From: Rhizorhabdus sp.
Lineage (GTDB): Bacteria > Pseudomonadota > Alphaproteobacteria > Sphingomonadales > Sphingomonadaceae
Length of the DNA stretch: 11,471 nt
Assembly (NCBI GenBank): GCA_004297635.1
Contig: SCUQ01000438.1
Location: 1-11,471 of the forward strand
Direction of reading: 5' to 3'
The notes under the pieces are model-generated. The model did no database searches and had not been told where the DNA came from. It worked only from the letters and a program-made list of their open reading frames with translations. The translations under genes and the position numbers were made by a program. Within the stretch, counting starts at the first letter, position 1. The number at the start of each line of letters is the position of its first letter. Positions 1 through 9,017 of this stretch are shown piece by piece.

Positions 1-1086
<1,086 letters not shown>

Positions 1087-1247
1087 GGTCGAGCCTAATC
1101 CCTCAGAGTCCGATCAAATCGGCTGGGGCTTAAGCATGAAAGTGCCGGCTTGAAAACCCCAAGCGGCCCAAATCAAATGTTACCGCATCTAGGGAAACCT
1201 TCGCCCGCTTCGGCGGCGCCGCGCGGCCGCTGGCGCCGCGCTGCCCG
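1087..1247 (-). promoter_or_regulatory. sucC leader/promoter region with short inverted repeat
   Basis: This 161-nt gap precedes sucC and follows the lipoprotein stop. Close to sucC there is a perfect inverted repeat CCGAT-CAA-ATCGG at 1110-1122, about 25 nt before the start codon, which could be a small leader hairpin or operator. At the far end, 1212-1240 is extremely GC-rich and can fold (CGGCGCC pairing with GGCGCCG), which could end the lipoprotein transcript, but no T-run follows on the minus strand. I could not pick a convincing -35/-10 pair. Confidence 0.3.
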
Positions 1248-1574
1248 CTATCCTGCGATCGAGCAGCCGATTCCCGCCTTCAGCACGACCGAGACGATTT
1301 CCGGGTCCTGCAGCGCGCGCAGCCGGTGGACGAGTTCGTCGACGCTCATCCCGCGCACGTCGCGGTTGCCGAGTCCGCCGAGCGACTGGAGCCGCTTGAG
1401 CTGGACCAGCGACAGCCGGTCGACCATCCGCTCGGCCATGCAGCCGGCGACGGGGGGCCGGATCCCGGCATCGATCAGCTTGGTGCGGACGCGGGCCTCG
1501 GGCGAGACGGTCTGGCACCCCGCCAGCGCGAGCGCGGCGAGGGCGGGCAGGGCGATGGACGACAGGCGGGGCAT
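1248..1574 (-). CDS. Small predicted lipoprotein of unknown function
   Basis: A 108-residue protein with a lipoprotein signal peptide: MPRLSS, a hydrophobic stretch and the lipobox LAGC with Cys at residue 20, so it is probably lipid-anchored to the envelope after cleavage by signal peptidase II. The mature part carries two further Cys residues (in VAGCMAERM and near the C-terminus in GIGCSIAG), which could form a disulfide in the periplasm. I do not recognise the mature domain; it is mostly helical in look, with MSVDELVHRLRAL near the end. The start at 1574 is chosen over an in-frame ATG at 1631 because GAGGAAG stands 7 nt before it and it puts the signal peptide at the true N-terminus. It lies 75 nt behind the receiver-domain gene on the same strand. 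Confidence 0.75.
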   Translation of the reverse strand: MPRLSSIALPALAALALAGCQTVSPEARVRTKLIDAGIRPPVAGCMAERMVDRLSLVQLKRLQSLGGLGNRDVRGMSVDELVHRLRALQDPEIVSVVLKAGIGCSIAG

Positions 1575-1615
1575 GGGCGGCTTCCTCGGAATCGGATGCC
1601 GGCTTGTGCGACGGA

Positions 1616-1629
1616 GCGGATTGATCCGC
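1616..1629 (-). terminator. Short inverted repeat behind the receiver gene
   Basis: GCGGA-TTGA-TCCGC is a perfect 5-bp stem with a 4-nt loop, 20 nt behind the stop codon of the receiver gene and in front of the lipoprotein gene. It could be a weak terminator or a leader hairpin; no T-run follows it on the minus strand, so intrinsic termination is doubtful. Confidence 0.25.
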
Positions 1630-1649
1630 AATGAATGAATGGGCTGCGG

Positions 1650-1970
1650 TCAGCCGCCGACCGGCATCTGCTGCATCAGCCGCGCCATCACCGCATCGGC
1701 GCAGATCGGCTTCATCAGCACCGGAAGATCGGGATGGGATAGCGCCAGCGCGTCGGGAAGGCCGGTGCCGGTGTGGACGACGAAGGGGACGTGGCGGTGG
1801 AGCAGCGCGACCGCGACCGGCGTGATGTCGCGATCCTCCAGCTGAACATCGATGATCGCGGCGTCGATCGTCGCCTGGGCGAGCAGGCCGAGCGCCTCGA
1901 CCGCGCAGGCGAGGCTGAGCGCGATGATCGGCTCATCCTCGACGATCAATACCGATAATGTCCTCGTCAT
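1650..1970 (-). CDS. Short stand-alone response-regulator receiver protein
   Basis: A 106-residue protein made only of a CheY-like receiver (REC) domain. The landmarks are in order: VLIVEDEP with the acidic pair E11-D12, the phospho-acceptor candidate D41 in AIIDVQL, T67 in VVHTGTG, and the lysine-proline pair K87-P88 in LMKPI. No output domain follows, so it may act by protein-protein contact or as a phosphate sink. It is odd in one respect: only 29 residues separate D12 from D41, against about 44-45 in ordinary receivers, so the stretch that normally forms beta-2 and alpha-2 is missing. ATG at 1970 is supported by GGGGAC a few nt upstream. It is divergent from the Crp/Fnr gene, and an EcfG-like promoter pattern lies about 75-100 nt upstream, suggesting a role in the general stress response (inference). 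Confidence 0.85.
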   Translation of the reverse strand: MTRTLSVLIVEDEPIIALSLACAVEALGLLAQATIDAAIIDVQLEDRDITPVAVALLHRHVPFVVHTGTGLPDALALSHPDLPVLMKPICADAVMARLMQQMPVGG

Positions 1971-2044
1971 GATGTCCCCGAAACTGAGCGGGAGCCCAAA
2001 AGTCTCTCAGCCGATGACGCTCAGTCTTGACCAACGGTAGAACA

Positions 2045-2071
2045 GGAACCGGCTAATCTGAATTAAGTTCC
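2045..2071. promoter_or_regulatory. Symmetric EcfG-like promoter pattern between the receiver and Crp/Fnr genes
   Basis: GGAAC at 2045-2049 and GTTCC at 2067-2071 are separated by 17 nt. The known consensus of alphaproteobacterial EcfG (general stress sigma factor) promoters is GGAAC-N16/17-cGTT. Because the element is palindromic, it fits on both strands: rightward toward the Crp/Fnr gene (leader about 160 nt) and leftward toward the receiver gene (leader about 70 nt). The base before GTT is A rightward and G leftward, not the preferred C, so this is a good but not perfect match. Confidence 0.5.
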
Positions 2072-2235
2072 GCGTCTGTCCCGCTCCCCCGGCCGGCGCA
2101 CACCGGACGCCGGACGATAGTTCACTGATCATGATTTGTTTCTAATCTCGGATAGTATACGGTGCCGCCATCACCGGCCAGTCATGGCGTCGGTGGCTGA
2201 GAGACATGGATCGCGCTCCCGCCCGTAGGGAGCGC

Positions 2236-2988
2236 ATGTCAGAAGCCGCAACGGCCTTCGCGAATTATATCGCCAAACTCGAGCGCCGCGGCGCGTTCGC
2301 CGGAGAGGCGCGCGCCGCGCTGCTCGGCGTGCCCGTGCGGATCCGGCACTTCGGCGCCTATCAGGACATCGTGCGCGAGGGGGAGCGGCCGCAGGAAAGC
2401 TGCTTCGTCGAGAGCGGGCTGGTCAGTCGCTACCGCACCCTGCCGAACGGATCGCGGCAGATCGTGTCCTTCCACCTTCCCGGCGACATGGTCGATCTGC
2501 AGTCCGCGCTCGTGATCGTCGCCGATCACGGCATCCGCACCCATGTGCCCACCGTGATCCTGATGATCGCGCATGACGATATCCTGCGGATCGCCGCGGA
2601 GCATCCCTCGGTCGGGCGCGCCTTCTGGTTCGATACGCTCGTCGATGCCGCGATCTTCCGCGAATGGACCGTCAATGTCGGCCGCCGCAACACCCGCGAG
2701 CGGACGGCGCATCTGCTGCTCGAATTCAACGCGCGCTTCGCCGCCATCGGGATGGTCCGCGACGGCTGGTTCGATCTGCCGGTGACGCAGAACGACCTGG
2801 CCGACGCACTGGGGATCACCCCGGTCCACATGAACCGCACCATGCAGTGGCTGCGCGGCGAGCGGCTGATCCGCACCCATTCGCGCGCCGTCCTGATCGA
2901 GGATATGGCGGGCATGGTCGCGCTGGCCGGCTTCGATCCGGTCTATCTCCATCCCGAAGGGCCGCGCAGCGCGCCGGACGGCGTGTAG
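2236..2988 (+). CDS. Crp/Fnr-family transcriptional regulator
   Basis: A 250-residue cytosolic DNA-binding regulator. Residues about 30-120 form a cyclic-nucleotide-binding-type beta-roll (IVREGERPQ, FVESGLVSRYRTLPNG, VSFHLPGDMVDL), and residues about 185-212 form the winged helix-turn-helix (QNDLADALGITPVHMNRTMQWLRGERLI). The cluster of N-terminal cysteines that binds Fe-S in true FNR is absent; only one Cys, in QESCFVESG, is near the roll. The ligand cannot be told from sequence. The start at 2236 follows AGGGAG at a tight 3 nt; an in-frame ATG at 2206, preceded by GAGAG, would add 10 residues and cannot be excluded. It is divergent from the receiver gene and converges on the LOG gene with a single base between the stop codons. 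Confidence 0.88.
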   Translation: MSEAATAFANYIAKLERRGAFAGEARAALLGVPVRIRHFGAYQDIVREGERPQESCFVESGLVSRYRTLPNGSRQIVSFHLPGDMVDLQSALVIVADHGIRTHVPTVILMIAHDDILRIAAEHPSVGRAFWFDTLVDAAIFREWTVNVGRRNTRERTAHLLLEFNARFAAIGMVRDGWFDLPVTQNDLADALGITPVHMNRTMQWLRGERLIRTHSRAVLIEDMAGMVALAGFDPVYLHPEGPRSAPDGV

Positions 2989-2989
2989 C

Positions 2990-3574
2990 TCAGCGCTGCT
3001 CGCGCCCGATCCATTTCTCGACGACGGGCGCGCGATAATCGCGGATCTTCGCGACCAGCGCGGCCGGATCGCGATCGACCATCAGCATCGCGCGGTGCGC
3101 GTCGCGCAGGAAGCCGGCGGTGACGACATCGTCGAGGAACGCGGTGAGCTTGTCGTAGAAGCCGGCGATGTTGAGCAGGGCGACCGGCTTGGCATGGTCG
3201 CCCAGCTGCCCCCAGGTCCAGATTTCGAACAGCTCCTCGAACGTGCCGATGCCGCCCGACAGCGCGATGAACCCGTCCGACAGATCGGCCATCATCGCCT
3301 TGCGCGCATGCATCGATCCGACGATGTGAAGTTCGGTCAGCCCTTCATGCGCCACTTCGAGATCGGCGAGCGCCTTCGGGATCACGCCGATCGCGCGGCT
3401 GCCCGCGGCCATCGCCGCATCGGCGACGATCCCCATCAGCCCGACCCGGCCGCCGCCATAGACCAGGTCGATCCCGGCCTGCCCCAGCGCGCCACCCAGC
3501 GCGCGGGCGGCCTCGCCATGGACCGGATCGAAGCCGGGGCTCGATCCGCAGAACACGCACAGGGATCTGATCAT
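2990..3574 (-). CDS. LOG-family protein (TIGR00730), predicted nucleoside 5'-monophosphate phosphoribohydrolase
   Basis: A 194-residue Rossmann-fold protein of the LOG (Lonely Guy) family, whose characterised members release the base from cytokinin riboside or other nucleoside 5'-monophosphates. Seen in order: CVFCGSSPG at residues 6-14, LVYGGGRVGLMG around 37-48, MHARK at 88-92 (family MHxRK), and the nucleotide-binding loop SGGIGTFEELFE at 106-117. The family signature is PGGxGTxxE; here the proline is serine, while the G, T and E residues are kept. Length is normal for the family. It is the distal partner of crtY (66-nt gap, same strand), possibly one transcript. The natural substrate is unknown; a cytokinin role should not be assumed. 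Confidence 0.9.
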   Translation of the reverse strand: MIRSLCVFCGSSPGFDPVHGEAARALGGALGQAGIDLVYGGGRVGLMGIVADAAMAAGSRAIGVIPKALADLEVAHEGLTELHIVGSMHARKAMMADLSDGFIALSGGIGTFEELFEIWTWGQLGDHAKPVALLNIAGFYDKLTAFLDDVVTAGFLRDAHRAMLMVDRDPAALVAKIRDYRAPVVEKWIGREQR

Positions 3575-3640
3575 ATGCGATGGGCCTCGATTGGTCGCGT
3601 CAGCGGAGATGAGGGCGTTCTGGAAAGCGCATGCGGCGGC

Positions 3641-4783
3641 CTAACCCCGGAACATGGCGCTGACCGGCATCGGCCCTTCGCCCATGCTCAGCGCCAGGCG
3701 GTCCGCCCAGCCCAGCCGCATGCCGTGGAAGCGCGCGATCAGGTCGGCGTCCATCGCATAGAGCGACTGGAGCACCGTATAGCCCTGCGCCGGCTCCATA
3801 TCGCGGAGCATGCGGCGGGCGAAGCGGCGATAATAATCGCGCTGGGCCCAGCATTTGGCGGCATGCTCCTGCAGCATGCCGTGGAGGGCAGCGCCCGACC
3901 AGTCCTGCGCGGTGGCGATCATCAGCGCGGTACGCGCGGCATCGGCCAGCGAATTGCCGGTGACCGGGTGGAACAGCCCCGCCCGCAGCCCCACCTTGGC
4001 GACGCCCACTCCGCCCGAATTCCAATAGTCGGCGAAATCGCCGCCCAGCGCGATCGGCAGGATGCCGGCCTGGCCGCGCGCCGAACTGCGGATGCGCCAG
4101 CCGAAGCGCGCGGCATGGTTGACGATGCGGTTGCCATGGTCGGTCATGTCCAGATCGGGCCAGGCCTCGTAGCGGACATCCTCGATGAACAGCCGGTCGT
4201 TCTCGATCGGCAGCATCGCCATATATTGAAAGCCCTCGGCCGGATCGGCGGCGGCATCGATCAGCGTGGCGCGGCGCACGCTGTGCGGCCCGTTCAGGGT
4301 CAGCTCATAGCCGACGAACTTGCGATAATGCAGGTCGAGCAGCGACAGATCGCCGGGGCCGCGCGCGTCGACCACGCCATGCGCGCTGATCATCGTCCCG
4401 TCTTCCAGGATGACGCCGTCGGCGCTGACCCCGGTGGCGCGGCGGCCGGTCAATATGCTTTCGGCGGGCATCGCCTCGCGCAGCGCCTCGTCGAAGCGGT
4501 CCGATCGCAGGCTGTAGAAGGGAAAGGGCAGGGCGCGCTTATAGTTCGGGAAGACCACCGCGAAATCGCGCCAGCCGAAATTGACCAGCGGCTGGAGCAG
4601 CGCCTTTTCCTCCGGCCCGATGTCGCTGTCGATGAAGGACCAGAGATGGGCGCCGCCCAGCGCGGGGGCGGCCTCGATGATCAGGATGCGCCGCTCGGGC
4701 TGGGCGCGACGTGCGGCCAGCGCGATAAGACCGCCCGAAAGGCCGCCGCCAATGATGGCGAGATCGCACATGACGCCGCTCAT
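3641..4783 (-). CDS. crtY: Lycopene beta-cyclase
   Basis: A 380-residue flavoprotein-like cyclase of the CrtY type, which closes both ends of lycopene into beta-ionone rings to give beta-carotene, the precursor of zeaxanthin/nostoxanthin-type yellow pigments in sphingomonads. The N-terminus holds the dinucleotide-binding motif IIGGGLSGG at residues 10-18, followed by a beta strand ending in acid (ILIIEAAP). Further landmarks are HLWSFIDSD, YMAMLPIENDRLFIEDVRY in the middle, and the C-terminal block RRMLRDMEPAQGYTVLQSLY, all familiar from CrtY. The start at 4783 is taken because GGAGG lies 4 nt upstream; an in-frame ATG at 4834 lacks this. The gene is divergent from thiC and shares its 5' region with the thiC riboswitch. 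No other crt genes are in view. Confidence 0.9.
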   Translation of the reverse strand: MSGVMCDLAIIGGGLSGGLIALAARRAQPERRILIIEAAPALGGAHLWSFIDSDIGPEEKALLQPLVNFGWRDFAVVFPNYKRALPFPFYSLRSDRFDEALREAMPAESILTGRRATGVSADGVILEDGTMISAHGVVDARGPGDLSLLDLHYRKFVGYELTLNGPHSVRRATLIDAAADPAEGFQYMAMLPIENDRLFIEDVRYEAWPDLDMTDHGNRIVNHAARFGWRIRSSARGQAGILPIALGGDFADYWNSGGVGVAKVGLRAGLFHPVTGNSLADAARTALMIATAQDWSGAALHGMLQEHAAKCWAQRDYYRRFARRMLRDMEPAQGYTVLQSLYAMDADLIARFHGMRLGWADRLALSMGEGPMPVSAMFRG

Positions 4784-4886
4784 CGCGCCTCCATAGAGAG
4801 GGACGCCGCCGGAAGCCAGCCTCGCATGGACCATGATCGGATCGGTTCGGGGCTTCCCCCTCCGGCGGTCTTTCTCTACAACCTAC

Positions 4887-4997
4887 CCATCCCCGGGGAG
4901 CCGATGGCTGAGAGGTGGTGCTGAAATGCCCACGACCCGTAGAACCTGATCCGGCTCGCACCGGCGTAGGGAGGGAAGGCCGGTCAGCGGCCCCTCC
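4887..4997 (+). promoter_or_regulatory. TPP riboswitch (THI box) with expression platform, upstream of thiC
   Basis: The conserved THI-element blocks are present in order: GGCTGAGAG (4906-4914), a variable P3a arm closed by GTGG/CCAC, ACCC then GAACCTGATCCGG (4942-4954), and CCGGCGTAGGGAGG (4961-4974). P1 can form from TCCC (4890-4893) with GGGA (4969-4972) and adjoining CC/GG pairs, and P2 from GGG with CCC at 4936-4938. TPP riboswitches before thiC normally shut off expression when thiamine pyrophosphate is plentiful. Just behind the aptamer, GGAGG (4970-4974) plus GGCCG can pair with CGGCC plus CCTCC (4988-4997), an alternative hairpin that uses the P1 3' strand. No T-run follows, so control at the ribosome binding site seems likelier than termination. 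thiC starts 34 nt further on. Confidence 0.93.
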
Positions 4998-5025
4998 TGT
5001 CGATGCGAGCCCATTTATGGAGTGA

Positions 5026-6891
<1,866 letters not shown>

Positions 6892-6895
6892 GGGG

Positions 6896-6912
6896 AGCGT
6901 CCAACGGACGCT
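6896..6912 (+). terminator. GC-rich hairpin behind thiC
   Basis: AGCGTCC-AAC-GGACGCT is a perfect 7-bp stem with a 3-nt loop that begins 5 nt after the thiC stop. The position fits a transcription end for thiC, but the following bases (GACCTTCGG) are not a T-run, so termination strength is uncertain. If it does terminate, the reverse transcriptase needs a promoter within 6913-6969. Confidence 0.45.
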
Positions 6913-6969
6913 GACCTTCGGGCGGAAGCGGGTGGCGGGATAACCTGATGTAATGGGGGAGGCACTTTG

Positions 6970-8667
6970 ATGCCCAATGCTGAGCGCATGAAGGCGTTAT
7001 TGGCCAAGGCCTATTTTCCTAAAGAGCTGCCGCAGCCATTTACGACGGAAGATTTTGGTCAGCATGCTGGCGACATTCTGGAAGAGTGGGAAAAATCCAA
7101 GCTTTTTAAGAAAGAGCCTAGCAAGATTACATCTAAAAAAATGAAGCGAGGATCATACTCGTACAAACTCGATTCAGCCGAAATTGAGGTAATTTCGACA
7201 CCGAAAAGAGGTTATGAGCGCCGCGATATTCACGTCACACATCCGCTGCCTCAAGCACTTCTTTATTCAGAGATGAGTAATGGGTGGAAGGAAATTCAAA
7301 AATGGCTTTTGCGCCAGCGCTTCTCTCTCGACGAAATACGTATTGCTTCTGATGCTGGTCGAGCAATAAAGGGTATTAATTTTCCTCTTCATAAGGCGAA
7401 AAAGAACTACATTGAAGCGACGTCGGATTGGCTTGTAAAAACTGATATTACGAGATTCTACCCGTCAATATACACCCATTCTATTCCATGGGCTGCTTAC
7501 GGTAAGGAGAGAGTTAAATCGGACCTCAAGCTTTACCAAGGATCTTTGGGTGATCGGTTGGATGTTCTTGTTCGAGCCTGCAATAGAAATCAGACAGTTG
7601 GCTTGCCTATAGGGCCTGAAAGCTCTCGGATTTTGGCTGAGGTTATTTCGGCACGGATAGATGATGACTTTTCTAAGCTACAGGAACGCATCACGCCGCA
7701 AACGGCTGATCGACTGCAGGATGATTGGTTTCTGGGCCTCAAAACATTCGAAGAATCTGAGTCTGCGCTAGCCTCGATTATCTCAGTTTATCGTACTTAC
7801 GGACTCGAAATTAACGGTAGCAAGACTTCCGTATCGCGTGTGGTCGCTCATGCTGAAGAGGCTTGGATATCTGAGCTTGGATCATTCCTTTCGCATCGAA
7901 GTGGCCCCTTAAAGGGTTCGAGGCTAAAGGAATTTCTGACTCTTTCGCTGAGACTTCAGGTAGAAAATGAAAGAAGCGCAGTCACAAACTATGCGCTATC
8001 CGTTCTCGAGAACAACCCCATCAACAAGGACGACATCGATATTTTGGAGTCTTTTCTTCTTAAGGCTGCTCTGATATCGCCAGGTTCCATGTCTCGCATT
8101 TGCGAACTCCTGATAAATCTGGGTTTCAAAACAAGCCGGATTTCAAAAAGTAGAATAGGTAGTCGTTTCATTGAGTTAGCAGAACGAAATTTAGCTAACG
8201 GAAATACCTACGAAGTAATTTGGCAAATATATACACTTCGCGGTCTAAATATAGCTCTTAACTCCCGTAATATTTGCGAGACAATGAAATATTATCCGTC
8301 GAGTGCTATAGCTCTTATACTTCTTGATATGGAAAGTAAGGGTCTGTGCGCGAGGCGGCTTCCCAAAGATACGTGGGAGCAAAATATCTCAAAGGAGAAA
8401 GTGCGTACTGATTGGATTTGGCTGCTAGCATACGAGGGGATTCGGCATGGCTGGCTGCGCGATACATCGGGCGTCATGGCGGACAGCTTGTTCGCTCCTT
8501 TGTCTAAAAGGAATATCGTCTTTTACGATCCCAGACGCAATGTACCGAAAACAGAGAAGACGGTTAAAATTCGGGCGGCATCACGCCGAAAGAATGTGGA
8601 GCGAATTGCCAGGTTCATGCTCGATATTCGTGGACTCGGGGAAGAGGAAGAGGACGAGGATTACTGA
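6970..8667 (+). CDS. Reverse transcriptase of the Abi/UG (defence-associated, DRT-like) type
   Basis: A 565-residue stand-alone RNA-directed DNA polymerase. Polymerase motifs are in order: motif A TDITRFYPSIY with the first catalytic Asp at D159; motif B QTVGLPIGPESSR at 208-220; motif C LQDDW with the catalytic pair D251-D252 (the usual Y/F at the first position is Leu); motif D YGLEINGSKT ending at 286. The N-terminus has YFPKELPQPFTT. From about residue 310 to 500 the protein is a long helical stretch without a recognisable thumb, like the repeat domain of AbiA/AbiK/Abi-P2 and UG-group RTs; it ends in a basic segment and the acidic tail GEEEEDEDY. No maturase, endonuclease, nitrilase or Cas1 part is seen, which argues against group II introns, DGRs and CRISPR RTs. 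ATG at 6970 follows GGGGGAGG at 7 nt; an in-frame TTG at 6967 is less likely. Single 60-base lines count 23/60 (8221-8280) and 32/60 (7201-7260) G+C against 39/60 in thiC (6301-6360), a sign of transfer. Such RTs give phage resistance in known cases; the subfamily cannot be fixed by eye. Confidence 0.88.
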   Translation: MPNAERMKALLAKAYFPKELPQPFTTEDFGQHAGDILEEWEKSKLFKKEPSKITSKKMKRGSYSYKLDSAEIEVISTPKRGYERRDIHVTHPLPQALLYSEMSNGWKEIQKWLLRQRFSLDEIRIASDAGRAIKGINFPLHKAKKNYIEATSDWLVKTDITRFYPSIYTHSIPWAAYGKERVKSDLKLYQGSLGDRLDVLVRACNRNQTVGLPIGPESSRILAEVISARIDDDFSKLQERITPQTADRLQDDWFLGLKTFEESESALASIISVYRTYGLEINGSKTSVSRVVAHAEEAWISELGSFLSHRSGPLKGSRLKEFLTLSLRLQVENERSAVTNYALSVLENNPINKDDIDILESFLLKAALISPGSMSRICELLINLGFKTSRISKSRIGSRFIELAERNLANGNTYEVIWQIYTLRGLNIALNSRNICETMKYYPSSAIALILLDMESKGLCARRLPKDTWEQNISKEKVRTDWIWLLAYEGIRHGWLRDTSGVMADSLFAPLSKRNIVFYDPRRNVPKTEKTVKIRAASRRKNVERIARFMLDIRGLGEEEEDEDY

Positions 8668-8764
8668 GACGAGCTAGAATTACGGAATTGCGGTACCACG
8701 TACCAAAACCCCCAAATAGGGCGAAGCGACTCCGCTCCTTGTATGAAATCACGCGGCACGTTAT
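8668..8764 (+). other. RT-antitoxin intergenic region
   Basis: About 100 nt between the reverse transcriptase stop and the antitoxin operator. It holds two adjacent imperfect 8-mers (GAATTACG, GAATTGCG, 8677-8692), the inverted repeat GGTAC-CAC-GTACC (8692-8704), and a small AGCG-ACTC-CGCT hairpin (8725-8736). TTGTAT at 8739-8744 and TATGTT at 8762-8767, 17 nt apart, are a possible weak promoter for the toxin-antitoxin pair. No T-rich terminator is seen behind the RT. Confidence 0.3.
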
Positions 8765-8776
8765 GTTACATGTAAC
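8765..8776. promoter_or_regulatory. 12-bp palindrome, likely operator of the toxin-antitoxin pair
   Basis: GTTACATGTAAC is a perfect palindrome ending 10 nt before the antitoxin start codon. It overlaps the best -10-like hexamer TATGTT (8762-8767). Toxin-antitoxin operons are usually repressed by their antitoxin at such a site, so I read it as the autoregulatory operator; which protein binds it is inferred from position only. Confidence 0.55.
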
Positions 8777-8786
8777 GGAGCCGCCC

Positions 8787-9017
8787 ATGAACCGCCCCCA
8801 GTCCGATGACAGCAAGAGCCGCGTCGCGCGTCACCGCGCAGCGATGCGTGCGAAGGGCTATCGGCTCAAGCAGTTCTGGTTGCCTGACGTGCGCACCCCG
8901 GCGTTCAAGGAGCGGGCGAAGCGCGACATGGCGGCGATCGAGGCGCTTCCCGGTCGTCAGGACGACATCGATTTCGCGGAAGCCGTTCAATATTGGCCCG
9001 AAGAGGACGATGATTGA
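8787..9017 (+). CDS. MazE-like antitoxin (DUF3018 type)
   Basis: A 76-residue protein typical of the antitoxin MazE family once called DUF3018: SRVARHRAAMRAKGYR near the N-terminus (positively charged, probably the DNA-binding part), then LKQFWLPDVRTPAFKERAKRD, and an acidic C-terminus ending in PEEDDD that would cover the toxin. It should neutralise the toxin encoded directly behind it and repress their shared promoter. The ATG at 8787 is preceded by GGAG at 6-8 nt and by a 12-bp palindrome; a longer frame reaching 8688 would use a TTG start, run through the operator, and lacks family similarity. Its stop codon overlaps the toxin start. Its base composition is close to that of the host chromosome, unlike the RT before it. 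Confidence 0.88.
   Translation: MNRPQSDDSKSRVARHRAAMRAKGYRLKQFWLPDVRTPAFKERAKRDMAAIEALPGRQDDIDFAEAVQYWPEEDDD

Noticed and set aside
2105..2160. FNR/CRP-like operator and sigma-70 promoter before the Crp/Fnr gene
   Set aside because: TGATCA and GTATAC are present, but the spacing of half-sites and of the -35/-10 candidates does not fit either consensus.
3095..4924. A 609-codon open frame on the plus strand
   Set aside because: It lies fully antisense to the LOG and crtY genes, which show clear family motifs; long antisense open frames are expected in GC-rich DNA. Its translation is Arg/Asp/His-rich with no domain.
6970..8667. Group II intron maturase
   Set aside because: No maturase X domain, HNH endonuclease or intron RNA domain V/VI is visible around the RT.
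6913..8786. Retron or diversity-generating retroelement around the RT
   Set aside because: There is no inverted-repeat-flanked msr/msd candidate upstream, no template/variable repeat pair and no target gene; the RT motifs and helical C-terminus fit the Abi/UG type better.
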